Shown piece after piece: positions 58,201 through 64,000 of a DNA stretch of 64,000 bases (positions within the stretch are counted from its first letter, which is position 1; the number at the start of each line of letters is the position of its first letter). Below the pieces are notes generated by a model. It was given only the letters and a program-made list of their open reading frames with translations, was not told the DNA's origin and did not search any database. Both the position numbers and the translations under genes were made by a program. The stretch is from Cladocopium goreaui (taxonomy: Eukaryota; Sar; Dinophyceae; Suessiales; Symbiodiniaceae): contig CAMXCT020002658.1 in the NCBI GenBank assembly GCA_947184155.2, forward strand, positions 27,004 through 91,003, read 5' to 3'.

Positions 58201-61200
58201 GAGAGTTCAGGCAGACACAAATGTTTTTTTTGGTAGACCCTTTTGGTTATTTGACATAGCTATGGAAAATCGCCATTTTTATTTGGTAAATAATGTCAAA
58301 TTGTGTATAAATGGTTCATTTTCCATAGACATGTAACAAATGCCGGAGGGGATATGTGTTGCTGAGAATGGCAGATCCGTTGGGTACTGGACCCAAATCT
58401 TTCACGAGAGAATTTGGTTGACCCAAATCCCAAATCCCCACCCGCCTCCATAAACATATCAGCCTGCATCCATTTCCCGGAGACCTTTCCGTCATTTTTT
58501 TTTTCGGTCACCGCCTTGATATCAACAGTTTGCTATTGAAAATCACCATAGAAATAGTCGATTTTCCTATTCATAGCATGGTGATTTTCCGTTATGTAAC
58601 AGTTTACCAGAGGGTATCACCTTTATTTTTGTCGGAATCGGTCCCGGATCAGGGTTGACTCACAGACATTTCATTTCCTCACCGGTTTGTTTGAGAACTG
58701 GGTACACCATTTTCCCAACATCCAAATCGCCATAACCGGGGCTTTATCCCCAAGTATCCCCAATTTTTTCAGACATACCCGAATCATATTTCTATATGAA
58801 AAATGGCCATGTTGTCTCCCCGAAAAAAAAAACATGCCCAGATAGGGAAAACTGTGTCTTACAGTGACCCATACCGGGCCACCCGGGCCACAGTATGGGC
58901 GCTCAATTCGATGGTGACATCCATTGGGAAGGACACGACATCTCTGTGTCCTGTCGCTGTCGTAACGGCGTTTGGGTGTGCTGGTAATTCTATGGTTCAT
59001 AGTTAATACCCTCTGGTAATTTAACATAGCTATAGAAAATCAACATTTTTAATGGGTAAATCAACTATAAATGGGCCATTTTCAATAGCTATGTTAAATT
59101 ACCAGAGGGTAGTGGTTAATAGTGAGGTTAATAGACTTATATAATAGTGGGGGTTAATACTGTAGTGGTGAATAGTGGCCAATACGGGGTGAATCATGGT
59201 TAATAGTGGGCTCAAAAATGGTCAATAGCGGTCAATAATAGCTGACAAAAACATGTGGTAAACAATATCATAAATCATCCCTTCGGGGGTCCTGCGTGGT
59301 CACTCCGTTGCAAGGCCCAAGAATAAACCCAAATTGTGGATGGCTTCTTATTGGGTAAACACCACATTACATACATCATATAATCCTATTGTGCCAAACA
59401 TGGTGTAAATTCATGTAAATCCCCGACTTGTTGCCTTGTTTTTTTTTGGGGTGTTTGACACTAGAGGGATGGGATCTATCATGGCAAGCACGCAGAGCCC
59501 ACCTTAGACAAAAGATAAGCAGTATTCCTTGGATCACATCCTGCGTACAGCTTACAGGTTGCACACTATTTCTGTGAGAGAGCGCTATGTGAAATATGAT
59601 TGCATATATACATATATCATCATATATGTATACATGTATACAACACTGAAAATTGGGACCTTTTCCCAATTTGTATAGAGGAAACAGGAAGCCTCTTGTA
59701 GAGGCGAATGTTGGGTATCATTCTCCACCTCCAGCAAGTATCAATCATCTAGGGGTAGTTCTCAAAGTTGGGATCACTATTTAAAATGTGTCCTTTGGAA
59801 AGTACTCAACTTTCCATAAATTGTGAAAACGGCTGATCATTCCGACCCGTAGCCTTTGTAGAATGGTCTGATGGTCATTTTTCCGTCCAATGCTCCCACG
59901 ACGTCTGGTTAGACTCCCATGACTCTGGAAGTTCAAATCCACGTTTCTGTGGAGCAAAGCCCCCATATTTTGCCATTCAAATCCACATTGCATTGTTGGT
60001 GGTTGAAATATTTTTTTTGGAATGAATTATCCATCAATGAATTATTATAATTATTTCTTGTGGACATCTACCTTCGTTATTCATCTGGATGAACGAAAAA
60101 AAATAGAACTCACGTAGCGACATCATCGGGATGATGGTCCAGCTGGGTGAGAAGAAACGAGAAGTTGGTTTCTTACCCATCTAAGTTAGTTTCTTAAACC
60201 TAATGTCAACCCTAGATTCATAAACCCCAAACGGCTCTAAAAAATTGGGGGGGGGTTTCTCATTTAAATATCAGATTTATACTGATTTATGACTACTTGG
60301 GGAATACTCCCCTAATTAATAAACCCGTGGTTTACAAATCCGAGGTTGACATTATAGTTATTCAAAATCTTCCACCTATATACTTCTTGCATGTTATAAT
60401 CACCATCAGCCCTAGTTACACTGGTTGTAAAACCAGCTAAGCAATGAATTTATTACCAAATTATAATCACCATAAGTATCCGTTCAACTGATTGTATACT
60501 AGAACTTTTATAACCAACAACTGGTTGAATCACCATAAGACGATAACTGGTTGGTGGTTTCAAACATTTGAAGTATTTTCCATAGTATATGGGATATCAT
60601 CCTTCCCATTGACTTTCTCATATTTTTCAAGATGGTTATTGCACCACCAACCAGCATATATTAATTATTAATTCGGGATATTGATTTGATGTCCTTTTCC
60701 TAGTTGATAGTTGATAGAGGGATCCCCCATCACCATAAGACCATAACTCATAGAATTGGATGATGGGAAAATTTACAGGAAAACCAACAACTTGATGGTA
60801 AAAACATGTAAAAACCATGGGTTCCTGCAGGTTTTCCCTTAAACCAATCCATTGAATCTGGGCAAATTATAACGACCTCACTGCGACCTCACTGGAATCA
60901 TGGATAATAAGAGGAATCATCCCAACATGGCCTTAATTCAGGTTAGTGAATTATTGTAATTTGCCCAGATTGAATCACGTTGAAGTGAAGGTTTTTAAAG
61001 CCACCAGCTCTCCTCTCCGAGACTCACCCCTGAGGTGATTCGCCTTCGTGCCACGCACGTGGATACGGTGAGCAGCGAAGAGCCAACCGGCCGAATTTTT
61101 TTCGCGGAATGGGTGCAAGCTATCAGAGAAACACATTGGAAACCATGTTACAAGTTATAATGTGTATGAATGTGTTATACTTATCATCTATCATCATCCT

Positions 61201-63972
61201 TGATTATCCCGTGTTATCCATGATCTTTTTCTGCCGTCCTTGTCCACTGAAAAGCACTTGAGTTGGCAACACATGTGGGTTTGGTTGAAAATATGGCACG
61301 CCGAAATTTGATGGTTGATGATTCCTTTTCCCATTGAATTCGTTATTTTGTGTGTGCCCCAAAATATTATTGGACATTATTATTCCCCAAATTTATTCCC
61401 GAAAATGTCCAATGATATTCCCATTTGAGACAAACCCCTGTAGTTTTTATCAGCCGATCGAAGTTTCAGCAAGGCAAGTCGAAGGTCTGGAAGAAGCGGA
61501 GAAGCTGACGGAGAAATGGCAGGCCCAGCGTCTGTGGGGCCTGGTGTGATTGAGCAAAACCCGGACATTTTCGGGAATATCATAGTGATATATGGAGATA
61601 TTAGGGGATGTAGAGAATTATAGAAAATATACGTATATAACTTATAACCAGTTTATGGAGAATTTTCATGTATACTTGGGCATATTTTATGGAATTTACC
61701 CTACTTGGGTGTGCAGTGCAGGGGTTGTACAGGTATGGCCATAGTAGCAACCTCATGATTGCTGGTTTTTATGCAACCCCACCAGTTTGTAGTGATAAAC
61801 CCACAATTAATGCAGGGTAATCCATGAGTCATTGGCATTTCGTGGGTTATGAAACCCCAGCTTACAGAAAATTAGCCAAAAACCATACTGAATACTATAA
61901 TCACTATTATAGTATATATATATACTATAGTAAACTTGGTTGCTTAACTTTAGTTTAACTATAGTTCCCCCCGGTTGTGCCCCCTTTTTTCTGTTCCCCC
62001 GCGGTTCTTGAAAAATCGCCGCGATATAGCGGCGGATCAGGACGCTCTACCGGGAAGTTTCATGAGTTCCGGAGCGTACATCTTCTTCGATCAATATAGG
62101 CCCGTCCGTGCGAATTGGGCCATCCAACTCAGGCATTGAAAAAAAGGGCGTTTTTTGCCGAGATAGGCTAGAGTTTCTATATCACTAAAATATGGAGAGT
62201 TGAAGCACGGCTAAAGCAACAAGAGTTCTGGTAGTTCCATAGTAGGGAGGGCTGCAAACATCACCACAAATGGTGTCTGAATAGTAGTAAAGTCCGCAAG
62301 AAAGTGATGCAGAGAGGATGGGCTCAAATCCACCAACCCCGCAAACCATTTGATTTTATTAAAGAACAATATGTTTGCATTGAATAGACTTTTTCTTTGC
62401 GATCGGGTCGCGACCACTAAATAAGGAAGCACAATGTTCAGCTACATTTCTGTTGGGGATTCCTGCTATGTCAGTGAACTGGAGGGAATAACCCTTTCAT
62501 TGAATTTATATAATATAGCGGTCCTGTCCACCCTTCAGCATTTTTGCCCCAGTTCTAGGCTTTCATCCATTTGGGGTGCATCTTATTTAGGCTTGGTACC
62601 CCTCCAGTAGTGAATGAAACATGGCAAGGGAAAATCAACAACGGGCTCAGCTAGGTCAACGCCTGAGGTTGGTCCGATTAATCAACTGGATGTATATAGC
62701 CCGTCATATCCATATCCCCATTGCATTCTAATTTGCAGAGGATTTCCCACTATATTCCATAAACATAGGGCTTAAGATCAATCCTGGCTTAACAGTCGAC
62801 TACGAGGTTTGAAGCAGTCCCTTCCATTGACCAGCATCGTTTGGCTAATGGGATGCTTATTGGGTTGGAACCCAATATACATCTGCGACTGCTATGGTAA
62901 GGGGTTCAAAACTTTGCTGCCCCAGTAAGGATATGCATTTTCCTTAGCTATGTATCTTGACTATGAACTACATATATCATATATCTATATGCTAGGCTGT
63001 CCTAGGTTATCAAACCCAGTTCCCAGTCATTTCCTAATTGTAGGGATCATCCCAATATAGATGCAAAAAATCATTTGACATGTTTTAAATCAACCGCTTG
63101 AACAAATCCACTGAACAAATCCCTGGATTTCTTGCTGAAAAACCCTTGCACGAAAACCAGGATCATTGTGGCGCAGATGACCAGCAGCATCGGTTTGTGT
63201 TTGGGTGCTGTCACGGTGATCAGTGCGCTGATTCTGGGGCACCCGCTCTCGGTGCTCACCGTGATCATCGTGCTGGGTGCCTGGGCTTTTAAAGGACCAC
63301 GATGGCCAGGGGGGGCCACCAAGTTATGGGAATGAAATACTGGGAAAGATGATGCTCCATCAGTTTCTTTTTTCAGCTTTCTGGCGGAAAATGTTCATCT
63401 GTTTTGGAGACTGATTATGAAACTGAGGACATGAGGACATGATGACATGGCTGTAAATCACTTTTCTGGGATAATCCATGAATCACAGGGAAAATCACCC
63501 AAATTGCGCAACTTGGAATGGCTTCAAAAGACGGTCACTCTATTTATTCCAATTTTGCTGGGTTGTTCCCCCCAATTTTGGGTGCCATCGTCCTTTACAA
63601 TTGCCATAGTGTTCGAGTGCTGAAAGCAGCCATATTTTTTGGCATTGCTTTTACCTGACTCTGTTGACATTTTTGAAGAGTGGATGGTTTAACTGACCTC
63701 AACTTAATCTTTTGTGAAATCATTTGCTTGGGTACAGAAAGAGCCGCCCAAATTACGGTTGTTGATTATTGTTGGTTTGTGGAATTATAAACCAATCCAA
63801 CTCAAACATATTCAATCATATTCAAACACGAAACCTAGTTTGTTACAAACCAACATACCTCTCGTTGCCACTGTAACTTTCAAAACTGACTATTCCTTCC
63901 TGGGGTCACTGGGTATAGTCGTGAACCCGCAGGTTTGGTGTTTGTCGACCTGATGGGCAACATCGTCTCTTG
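32601..63972 (+). CDS. Gene B: Patched/NPC1-like RND transporter with sterol-sensing domain, multi-exon, 3' partial
   Basis: Seen: about 25 exons, listed separately, that joined in phase give about 745 residues following the Patched/NPC1/dispatched plan in order: TM1, an ELWVxQ-S motif, a cysteine-containing first loop, TM2 to TM6 with GxGID-DAF, a cytoplasmic linker, TM7, a DLTPDQSF loop start, an FFDQY motif, TM8 and a VDLMG motif in TM9. Known: this RND-superfamily branch has 12 membrane helices and two large extracytosolic loops, and moves sterols or other lipids, often using an ion gradient. Inferred: a membrane lipid/sterol transporter or receptor; substrate cannot be told. Nearly every junction works with GT, GC or GA donors and AG acceptors; only exon 13/14 is unresolved. 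Roughly 2.2 kb of coding lies in 31 kb. The last three or so helices and the stop lie beyond the window. Confidence 0.85.
32976..33138 (+). CDS. Gene B exon 1: N-terminal cytoplasmic region up to TM1
   Basis: A pyrimidine-containing acceptor TCTTCCTGCAG ends at 32975. The frame is open throughout, has an in-frame ATG at 33026, and is rich in Arg, Ala and Glu. It ends in ASARNP plus TG, which with the G opening exon 2 makes Trp, giving the RNPW signature that precedes TM1 in Patched-like proteins. The donor is GA at 33139. A GT at 33089 looks like a better donor but leaves the wrong phase and loses the conserved NPW. Confidence 0.7.
33459..33546 (+). CDS. Gene B exon 2: transmembrane helix 1
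   Basis: Encodes CLALSFLGCLLCGLGFLRF, a hydrophobic helix ending in the LRF motif typical of TM1 in Patched/NPC1-like proteins, then a short loop. The acceptor is CAG at 33456-33458. The end is either a GC donor after 33546 (giving EPW-ELWV spacing close to the family) or a GA donor after 33564; both keep phase 0. Confidence 0.8.
33754..33864 (+). CDS. Gene B exon 3: ELWV motif and start of first extracytosolic loop
   Basis: Begins directly after AAG with ELWVDQHSQQMKN, the counterpart of the ELWVPxDS motif after TM1 in Patched-family proteins, followed by a DQYFDGFGRPNRLLITVAG segment (family pattern: YF, then a beta strand). Phase 0 at both ends; the inferred donor is GA at 33865. Confidence 0.85.
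34102..34224. repeat. Family-3 palindromic element
   Basis: ACAGGATGGGACCCCATAG to GGGGGGCCCATCCTGT, in gene B intron 3; very close in sequence to the copy at 21430 and 44628. Confidence 0.85.
34621..34763. repeat. Family-6 palindromic element
   Basis: GGCCATTCCAGGATCCGATT to CCAATCTGTTGGATCCTGG, with TTGGAGGTACCTACCATATA inside. In gene B intron 3. Confidence 0.8.
35516..35615. repeat. Family-2 palindromic element
   Basis: CTGGGTGGTGGTTTGGAACA to TCAACCACCAACCAG, in gene B intron 3. Confidence 0.82.
36627..36753 (+). CDS. Gene B exon 4: first loop, cysteine-containing helix
   Basis: Reads MTEILQIADDVRAL and then KKFEDVCLDLGNGCFNS. A helix followed by an EDxC...C pair is diagnostic of the first loop in this family (compare the usual EDLC...GKC). 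The acceptor is GGAG at 36626. The end leaves phase 1 before a GA donor at 36754, matching the two spare bases of exon 5. Confidence 0.82.
37206..37264 (+). CDS. Gene B exon 5: first loop
   Basis: A short exon after TTCAG with two spare bases, then AVQSQADILEAVNKAIAG. In the family a similar helix (leading into an LN motif) follows the CFxS motif. The 3' end could be 37261-37267; 37264 before a GA gives phase 0. Confidence 0.6.
37867..37992 (+). CDS. Gene B exon 6: first loop, YP and RDxNG motifs
   Basis: Reads ATYPDGQDAF, then GGIQRDINGSVISATAVRV and an FVLYAEW strand. The family has YP, then G-G with xxNGxIxxAxALxLxY at this place. Acceptor CCAG at 37866. The donor may be GT at 37993 or GA at 37987; both phase 0. 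Confidence 0.82.
38256..38414. repeat. Family-1 element, probably interrupted
   Basis: Left end TTACCCTCCGGTAATTCAACA; a possible right end CAACCAGAGGGT lies 150 bp on. The interior is diverged. Confidence 0.4.
38616..38705 (+). CDS. Gene B exon 7: first loop, W-E helix
   Basis: After CGCTTAG it reads EDMDTWEGALTVAW, equivalent to the EEWEEAF segment of the family, and continues to FPTFQHL before a GT at 38706. This end gives phase 0 and joins to exon 8. An earlier GT at 38684 was considered but has the wrong phase. Confidence 0.7.
39111..39507 (-). pseudogene. Retroelement gag fragment, antisense in gene B intron 7
   Basis: On the minus strand: RLLKRLDTVFKYDAITELP, then HDFENFFMHTRRSRNQTIQE, YTADFEQAFQKLEAH. 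This resembles the gag region of retroelements common in dinoflagellate genomes (F-x-x-F-F-x-x-R-R-x-x-x-Q-x-x-x-x-Y pattern). Upstream of the frame (39510-39835 on +) a CTACAA-type simple repeat replaces any earlier gag sequence; the downstream end enters AG-rich DNA. No protease, integrase or reverse transcriptase seen, so a fragment. Confidence 0.6.
39505..39835. repeat. CTACAA/CTACTA low-complexity tract
   Basis: About 330 bp of ACTACA-type trinucleotide-like repeats, open in several frames as Thr/Tyr/Leu-rich nonsense. Adjacent to the gag fragment. Confidence 0.9.
40663..40781. repeat. Family-4 palindromic element
   Basis: CTGTGTAAATTATAAGGACC to ATCACAAAATTTACACAG, with the TCACTGCGACC and GGAATCATCCCAAAATGG centre. 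Confidence 0.82.
41179..41263. repeat. Family-1 element, right end truncated
   Basis: TACCCTCTGGTAAACTAACAT and the CAATGGTGATTTTCCAT centre are present, then the sequence leaves the family. Confidence 0.65.
41395..41459 (+). CDS. Gene B exon 8: VYxxAERSxxDEL motif before TM2
   Basis: Encodes VNVYLQAERSRDDELNRT and VQA. The family has (I/V)xVYxLTERSxxDEL immediately before TM2. Acceptor GAG at 41394, donor GA at 41460 leaving phase 2, which exon 9 completes to Glu. Confidence 0.82.
42169..42275 (+). CDS. Gene B exon 9: transmembrane helix 2
   Basis: A strong acceptor CCTTCCAG ends at 42168. The product PEDIPLFALAFVLMSTFCAC continues to a SRRLLG end. Family equivalent: DLPLFALSYVLM, then SRxLLG. 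The donor is canonical GT at 42276, phase 1. This starts the sterol-sensing-type five-helix block. Confidence 0.9.
42865..42992 (+). CDS. Gene B exon 10: TM3-TM4 of the sterol-sensing domain, GIGID
   Basis: After GTTTCGCAG the exon encodes VAEFLLVIFGCIAGYGTAML, then VGVPFTVLHQILPFILVGIGID. The last residues are the GxGxDD motif of Patched/NPC1 and related RND proteins. The following bases GATGCT at 42993 act as a GA donor; the acidic pair is completed by exon 11. Confidence 0.92.
43765..43852 (+). CDS. Gene B exon 11: sterol-sensing domain, DAF and RIEVAVQRVG
   Basis: After TTTTGAG it reads DAFVICGAF, then YPKRIEVAVQRVG. Family counterpart: DAFVLxxA, then RxxxAxRxAGPS. A GC donor at 43853 leaves phase 1 and joins exon 12 as G-VSITLT, reproducing family spacing (G-PSITxT). 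Confidence 0.9.
44552..44602 (+). CDS. Gene B exon 12: TM5 of the sterol-sensing domain
   Basis: Encodes VSITLTTLTSLASFLLG, matching the SITITSLTDxLAFxxG helix of the family. Acceptor TTGAG at 44551. The GT donor at 44603 is in a GGTGCT sequence that recurs at the start of exon 13. Confidence 0.9.
44628..44749. repeat. Family-3 element, left end trimmed
   Basis: Begins GTGGGCCCCAGTTAATTAGC and ends GGGGGCCCATCCTGT. It fills most of the 222-bp intron between gene B exons 12 and 13. Confidence 0.78.
44825..44896 (+). CDS. Gene B exon 13: TM6 of the sterol-sensing domain
   Basis: After ATCTGAG it reads ATC, then VFPAVQWFCSLGAVGIIF. The family has (S/D)xPAxxxFCxxAAxA(I/V)xF here. The 3' end is uncertain: joining to exon 14 with family spacing needs TAT-GG or TAT-G at 44896-44897, with no simple GT/GC/GA donor in the right phase. 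Confidence 0.85.
45552..45660. repeat. Family-1 palindromic element
   Basis: Left TATCCTCTGGTAATTTAACAT, right ATGTAACAGTTTACCAGAGGGTA. In gene B intron 13, about 90 bp before the nested exon-like segment. Confidence 0.82.
45747..45858 (+). CDS. Nested signal-peptide-like first exon (candidate)
   Basis: ATG at 45747 opens MKSSPTDPAQTSR, then LLRGLLLLLHLAAAW and PKAVIIPLRR, ending before GTATAC. It has the shape of an N-terminal signal peptide with basic end, Leu core and Ala-x-Ala site, followed by a (I)IPLRR stretch that recalls the start of pepsin-family propeptides (RIPLxK). It lies in gene B intron 13 and does not fit gene B there. No further exon of such a gene was recognised. Confidence 0.3.
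45883..45988. repeat. Family-2 palindromic element
   Basis: CTAGTTGGTGGTTTGAAACA to TCAACCACCAACCAA, just downstream of the nested exon-like segment at 45747-45858. Confidence 0.8.
47689..47793 (+). CDS. Gene B exon 14: end of TM6, LALD and cysteine linker
   Basis: Encodes LHLTAFPALLALDAHRA, equal to the family sequence QITFFxALLxLDxRR that ends the sterol-sensing block. A linker with CACFAARP follows, resembling the cysteine clusters often seen after this motif. Acceptor ACTGAG at 47688; inferred donor GA at 47794, phase 2. Confidence 0.85.
47968..48028 (+). CDS. Gene B exon 15: cytoplasmic linker
   Basis: After CATCCGCAG one spare G is followed by SSCMPGVLPVWDANGEEAAP, ending at a canonical GT donor at 48029. 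Both phases fit the neighbours (phase 2 in, phase 0 out). The sequence is not conserved in the family; support is splice signals, phase and position. Confidence 0.6.
48046..48200. repeat. GATGAC/GATGAT simple repeat
   Basis: Imperfect trinucleotide tract in gene B intron 15, read as Asp or His runs in open frames; not a gene. Confidence 0.9.
48770..48845 (+). CDS. Gene B exon 16: segment before TM7
   Basis: After CTGTGCAG it reads EESKLGKGLCMMIRFLTSH. The family has a similar FFxxxYAxxLL stretch leading to TM7. The GT donor at 48846 leaves phase 1, matching exon 17. Confidence 0.75.
49009..49110 (+). CDS. Gene B exon 17: transmembrane helix 7
   Basis: Encodes QARQAAK, VAGIVVTLLLFLAVAGIAAW and QVSNGLG. 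Family: K-A-x-V hydrophobic helix ending in Y/WG, then TQVEQGL. A perfect-looking GT donor at 49096 is rejected because extending to the GC donor at 49111 restores phase and the family-like NGL-GTDFD join. Confidence 0.87.
49391..49459 (+). CDS. Gene B exon 18: start of second extracytosolic loop
   Basis: After TTTTCAG two spare bases, then TDFDIMDLTPDQSFLRDFYNK (read as DLTPDQSFLRDF). This matches the (D)LVPxDSxxxxF motif after TM7. The end is 49455 (GT donor) or 49459 (GA donor, phase 1, compatible with the next exon). Confidence 0.85.
50092..50170 (+). CDS. Gene B exon 19 (tentative): second loop, W-rich helix
   Basis: After GCTTCTAG the frame reads KSVHTSRPNIFETRQGTRA, then LWWLVH, ending at AG-GTGG. 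The family often has a SWLxxFxxW helix in this loop. Phases fit both sides (phase 1 in, phase 2 out). The beta strand usual before it (VYVVF) is not found, so an exon may be missing between 49460 and 50091. Confidence 0.5.
50298..50413. repeat. Family-4 palindromic element
   Basis: CTGGGTAAATTATAACGACC to CACAAAATTTACCCAG. The terminal arms contain GGGTAAAT and ATTTACCCAG, good donor and acceptor sequences. Confidence 0.85.
50529..50649. repeat. Family-2 element, diverged
   Basis: Left CTTGGTGGTTTCAAACATG, right ATACCACCAACCAG; centre enlarged by a TATACCACAT insertion. Confidence 0.7.
51917..52250. repeat. (GATA)n with GATGGCTA interruptions
   Basis: GATA tetramers with two blocks of about five GATGGCTA octamers; leads directly into the larger minisatellite. 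Confidence 0.95.
52961..53709 (+). repeat. 749-bp duplicated block, copy 1
   Basis: Runs from GCGCTATGTGCAGGCAAAGG to CCCCAACAACA. Compared by eye with copy 2 it is identical at every point checked. Confidence 0.88.
53810..54558 (+). repeat. 749-bp duplicated block, copy 2
   Basis: Offset exactly 849 bp from copy 1. The 100-bp spacer (53710-53809) is unique in the array and contains GTGGGGCAACCGGTGGAACG and CTCCCGCATAAATACTTC. Confidence 0.88.
55775..56400. other. GC-rich block with AAGTTGGGCC-like motif repeats
   Basis: Composition is sharply different from the flanking DNA. Variants of AAGTTGGGCC recur at 55870-56170 (TAAGTTGGGCCGAACGCG, CAAGTTGGGTTTAAC, CAAATTGGGCTGAG, ACGTTGGGCCGATATG). 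It ends near CCAACCAATATAAAGGCC. No protein recognised; possibly a decayed inserted element. Confidence 0.4.
56592..56734. repeat. Family-3 related element, GGGGGCCTCACCTT variant
   Basis: Shares AAGTTGGTTGAAAAGTTCAC and the GGGGGCCTCACCTTG end with the copy at 3939, 52 kb away. Confidence 0.6.
57429..57516. repeat. (CTAT)n simple repeat
   Basis: CTAT tetramers with CTGT interruptions in gene B intron 19. Confidence 0.95.
58044..58137 (+). CDS. Gene B exon 20: second loop, FPxxVxEFL motif
   Basis: A T-run followed by GAGAG (acceptor at 58043). The exon encodes LVAQATHFLTGP, then TFPNAVLEFLWTRRERFGS. The family has F-x-x-x-V-x-E/D-F-L at this point. It joins exon 19 in phase across a 7.9-kb intron. 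A GT donor at 58138 gives phase 0. Confidence 0.6.
58236..58350. repeat. Family-1 element, diverged
   Basis: Left CCTTTTGGTTATTTGACATAG, right ATGTAACAAATGCCGGAGGGG. It follows gene B exon 20 by about 100 bp. Confidence 0.5.
58527..58616. repeat. Family-1 element, left end lost
   Basis: Begins in the inner arm (CAGTTTGCTATTGAAAATC) and ends with an intact GTTTACCAGAGGGTA. Confidence 0.6.
59007..59111. repeat. Family-1 palindromic element
   Basis: 105 bp with intact ends (TACCCTCTGGTAATTTAAC / GTTAAATTACCAGAGGGTA), followed directly by a (TTAATAGTG) repeat tract. Confidence 0.88.
59111..59245. repeat. TTAATAGTG-type degenerate repeat
   Basis: Loose tandem repeats of GTTAATAGTG following a family-1 element. 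Confidence 0.7.
60547..60654. repeat. Family-2 palindromic element
   Basis: CTGGTTGGTGGTTTCAAACA to TTGCACCACCAACCAG, in gene B intron 20. Confidence 0.85.
60749..60855. repeat. Family-5 element
   Basis: CATAGAATTGGATGATGGGA to CTTAAACCAATCCATTGAA, next to a family-4 copy. Confidence 0.82.
60858..60968. repeat. Family-4 palindromic element
   Basis: CTGGGCAAATTATAACGACC to TTGTAATTTGCCCAG, immediately after a family-5 element. Both arms carry the compensating T/C and A/G change that keeps the pairing. Confidence 0.85.
61035..61112 (+). CDS. Gene B exon 21: second loop, strand with GRIFFAEW
   Basis: After CACCCCTGAG the frame VIRLRATHVDTVSS, EEPTGRIFFAEW ends at a GT at 61113. The position equals the family segment with a GxIxxSR strand. 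Phase 0 both sides. The frame stays open beyond, so the exact end is inferred from the fit to exon 22. Confidence 0.6.
61454..61538 (+). CDS. Gene B exon 22: second loop, helix before FFDQY
   Basis: After TTTTTATCAG: PIEVSARQVEGLEEAEKLTE, KWQAQRLW. A helical segment resembling the QxxxMxxxR helix of the family. The GC donor at 61539 leaves phase 1 and meets the two spare bases of exon 23. Confidence 0.65.
62030..62132 (+). CDS. Gene B exon 23: FFDQY motif before TM8
   Basis: Encodes AADQDALPGSFMSSG, then AYIFFDQYRPVRANWAIQL. The family motif is (F/Y)Y(I/V)FxEQY followed by xxxx-W. Acceptor GATATAG at 62029; GC donor at 62133 leaving phase 2, completed by G of exon 24. Confidence 0.85.
63161..63276 (+). 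CDS. Gene B exon 24: transmembrane helix 8
   Basis: After AAAACCAG one spare base, then IIVAQMTSSIGLCLGAVTVI, SALILGHPLSVLTVIIVLG. The family has NLxLALxAVFxVxLLxLxxPxxxLLVxL here. GT donor at 63277, phase 1. Confidence 0.9.
63933..63972 (+). CDS. Gene B exon 25: VDLMG motif (TM9 start), last exon in window
   Basis: After AACCCGCAG: LVFVDLMGNIVSW, equivalent to the (I/V)DVDLxGxMxLW motif following TM8. It ends at a canonical TG-GTGAGC donor. The next exons are to the right of the window. Confidence 0.85.
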
Positions 63973-64000
63973 GTGAGCGACGGCACGTATAAATCATGGG

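Larger units (their letters stand above)
58138..61034 (+). other. Inferred gene B intron 20 (2.9 kb)
   Basis: Contains three family-1 copies (two decayed), one copy each of families 2, 5 and 4, and a TTAATAGTG tract; otherwise no gene seen. Confidence 0.5.

Overview
This window looks like nuclear DNA of a dinoflagellate (Symbiodiniaceae/Suessiales-like, by inference). Coding sequence is cut into many short exons of about 40-165 nt on one strand. The introns are long and full of repeats. The exons join cleanly only if donors are a mixture of GT, GC and GA, which is a known dinoflagellate peculiarity. There is no bacterial-style gene packing, no rRNA or tRNA that I can see, and almost every long open frame is a satellite or chance frame.

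Layout, all genes on the + strand. (1) About 778-28550: a chain of roughly 20 short exons (gene A) whose phases mostly agree and which ends at a TGA at 28548-28550. I could not identify the product; it looks mostly helical and soluble. Several junctions are ambiguous. One 5.3-kb intron (22010-27318) carries a broken PD-(D/E)XK nuclease-like mobile-element relic bracketed by a 120-bp direct repeat. (2) 28551-32598: probably intergenic, with decamer and octamer satellites, a frameshifted orphan ORF region and one exon-like segment. (3) About 32601 to beyond 63972: gene B, a Patched/NPC1-like RND-superfamily transporter with a sterol-sensing-type domain, in at least 25 exons. The recognisable order is TM1, ELWV motif, first extracellular loop, TM2-TM6 (with a GxGIDDAF motif), linker, TM7, second loop, and TM8/TM9 of the C-terminal half. 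About 745 residues lie in the window and the rest runs off the right edge.

The non-coding space is dominated by short (about 75-155 bp) palindromic, MITE-like elements of at least six families, present in introns of both genes and never in a recognised exon. Three families end in sequences that are themselves splice sites when read with the gene (GTTACCCTC...GAGGGTAG, GGTTGG...CCAACCAG, GGGTAAAT...ATTTACCCAG). That is the design expected of introner elements, and one copy starts exactly at an inferred donor in gene A. The large satellites are a 1.26-kb GGAT-type array at 2.1-3.4 kb, TTAACCATATA at 24.6-25.1 kb, CTCACCATAC at 25.2 and 28.8 kb, and a 2.5-kb GC-richer minisatellite at 52.25-54.76 kb with an apparently exact 749-bp duplication. 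The last lies within one 7.9-kb intron of gene B. An antisense retroelement gag fragment and a signal-peptide-like exon are nested in other introns of gene B.
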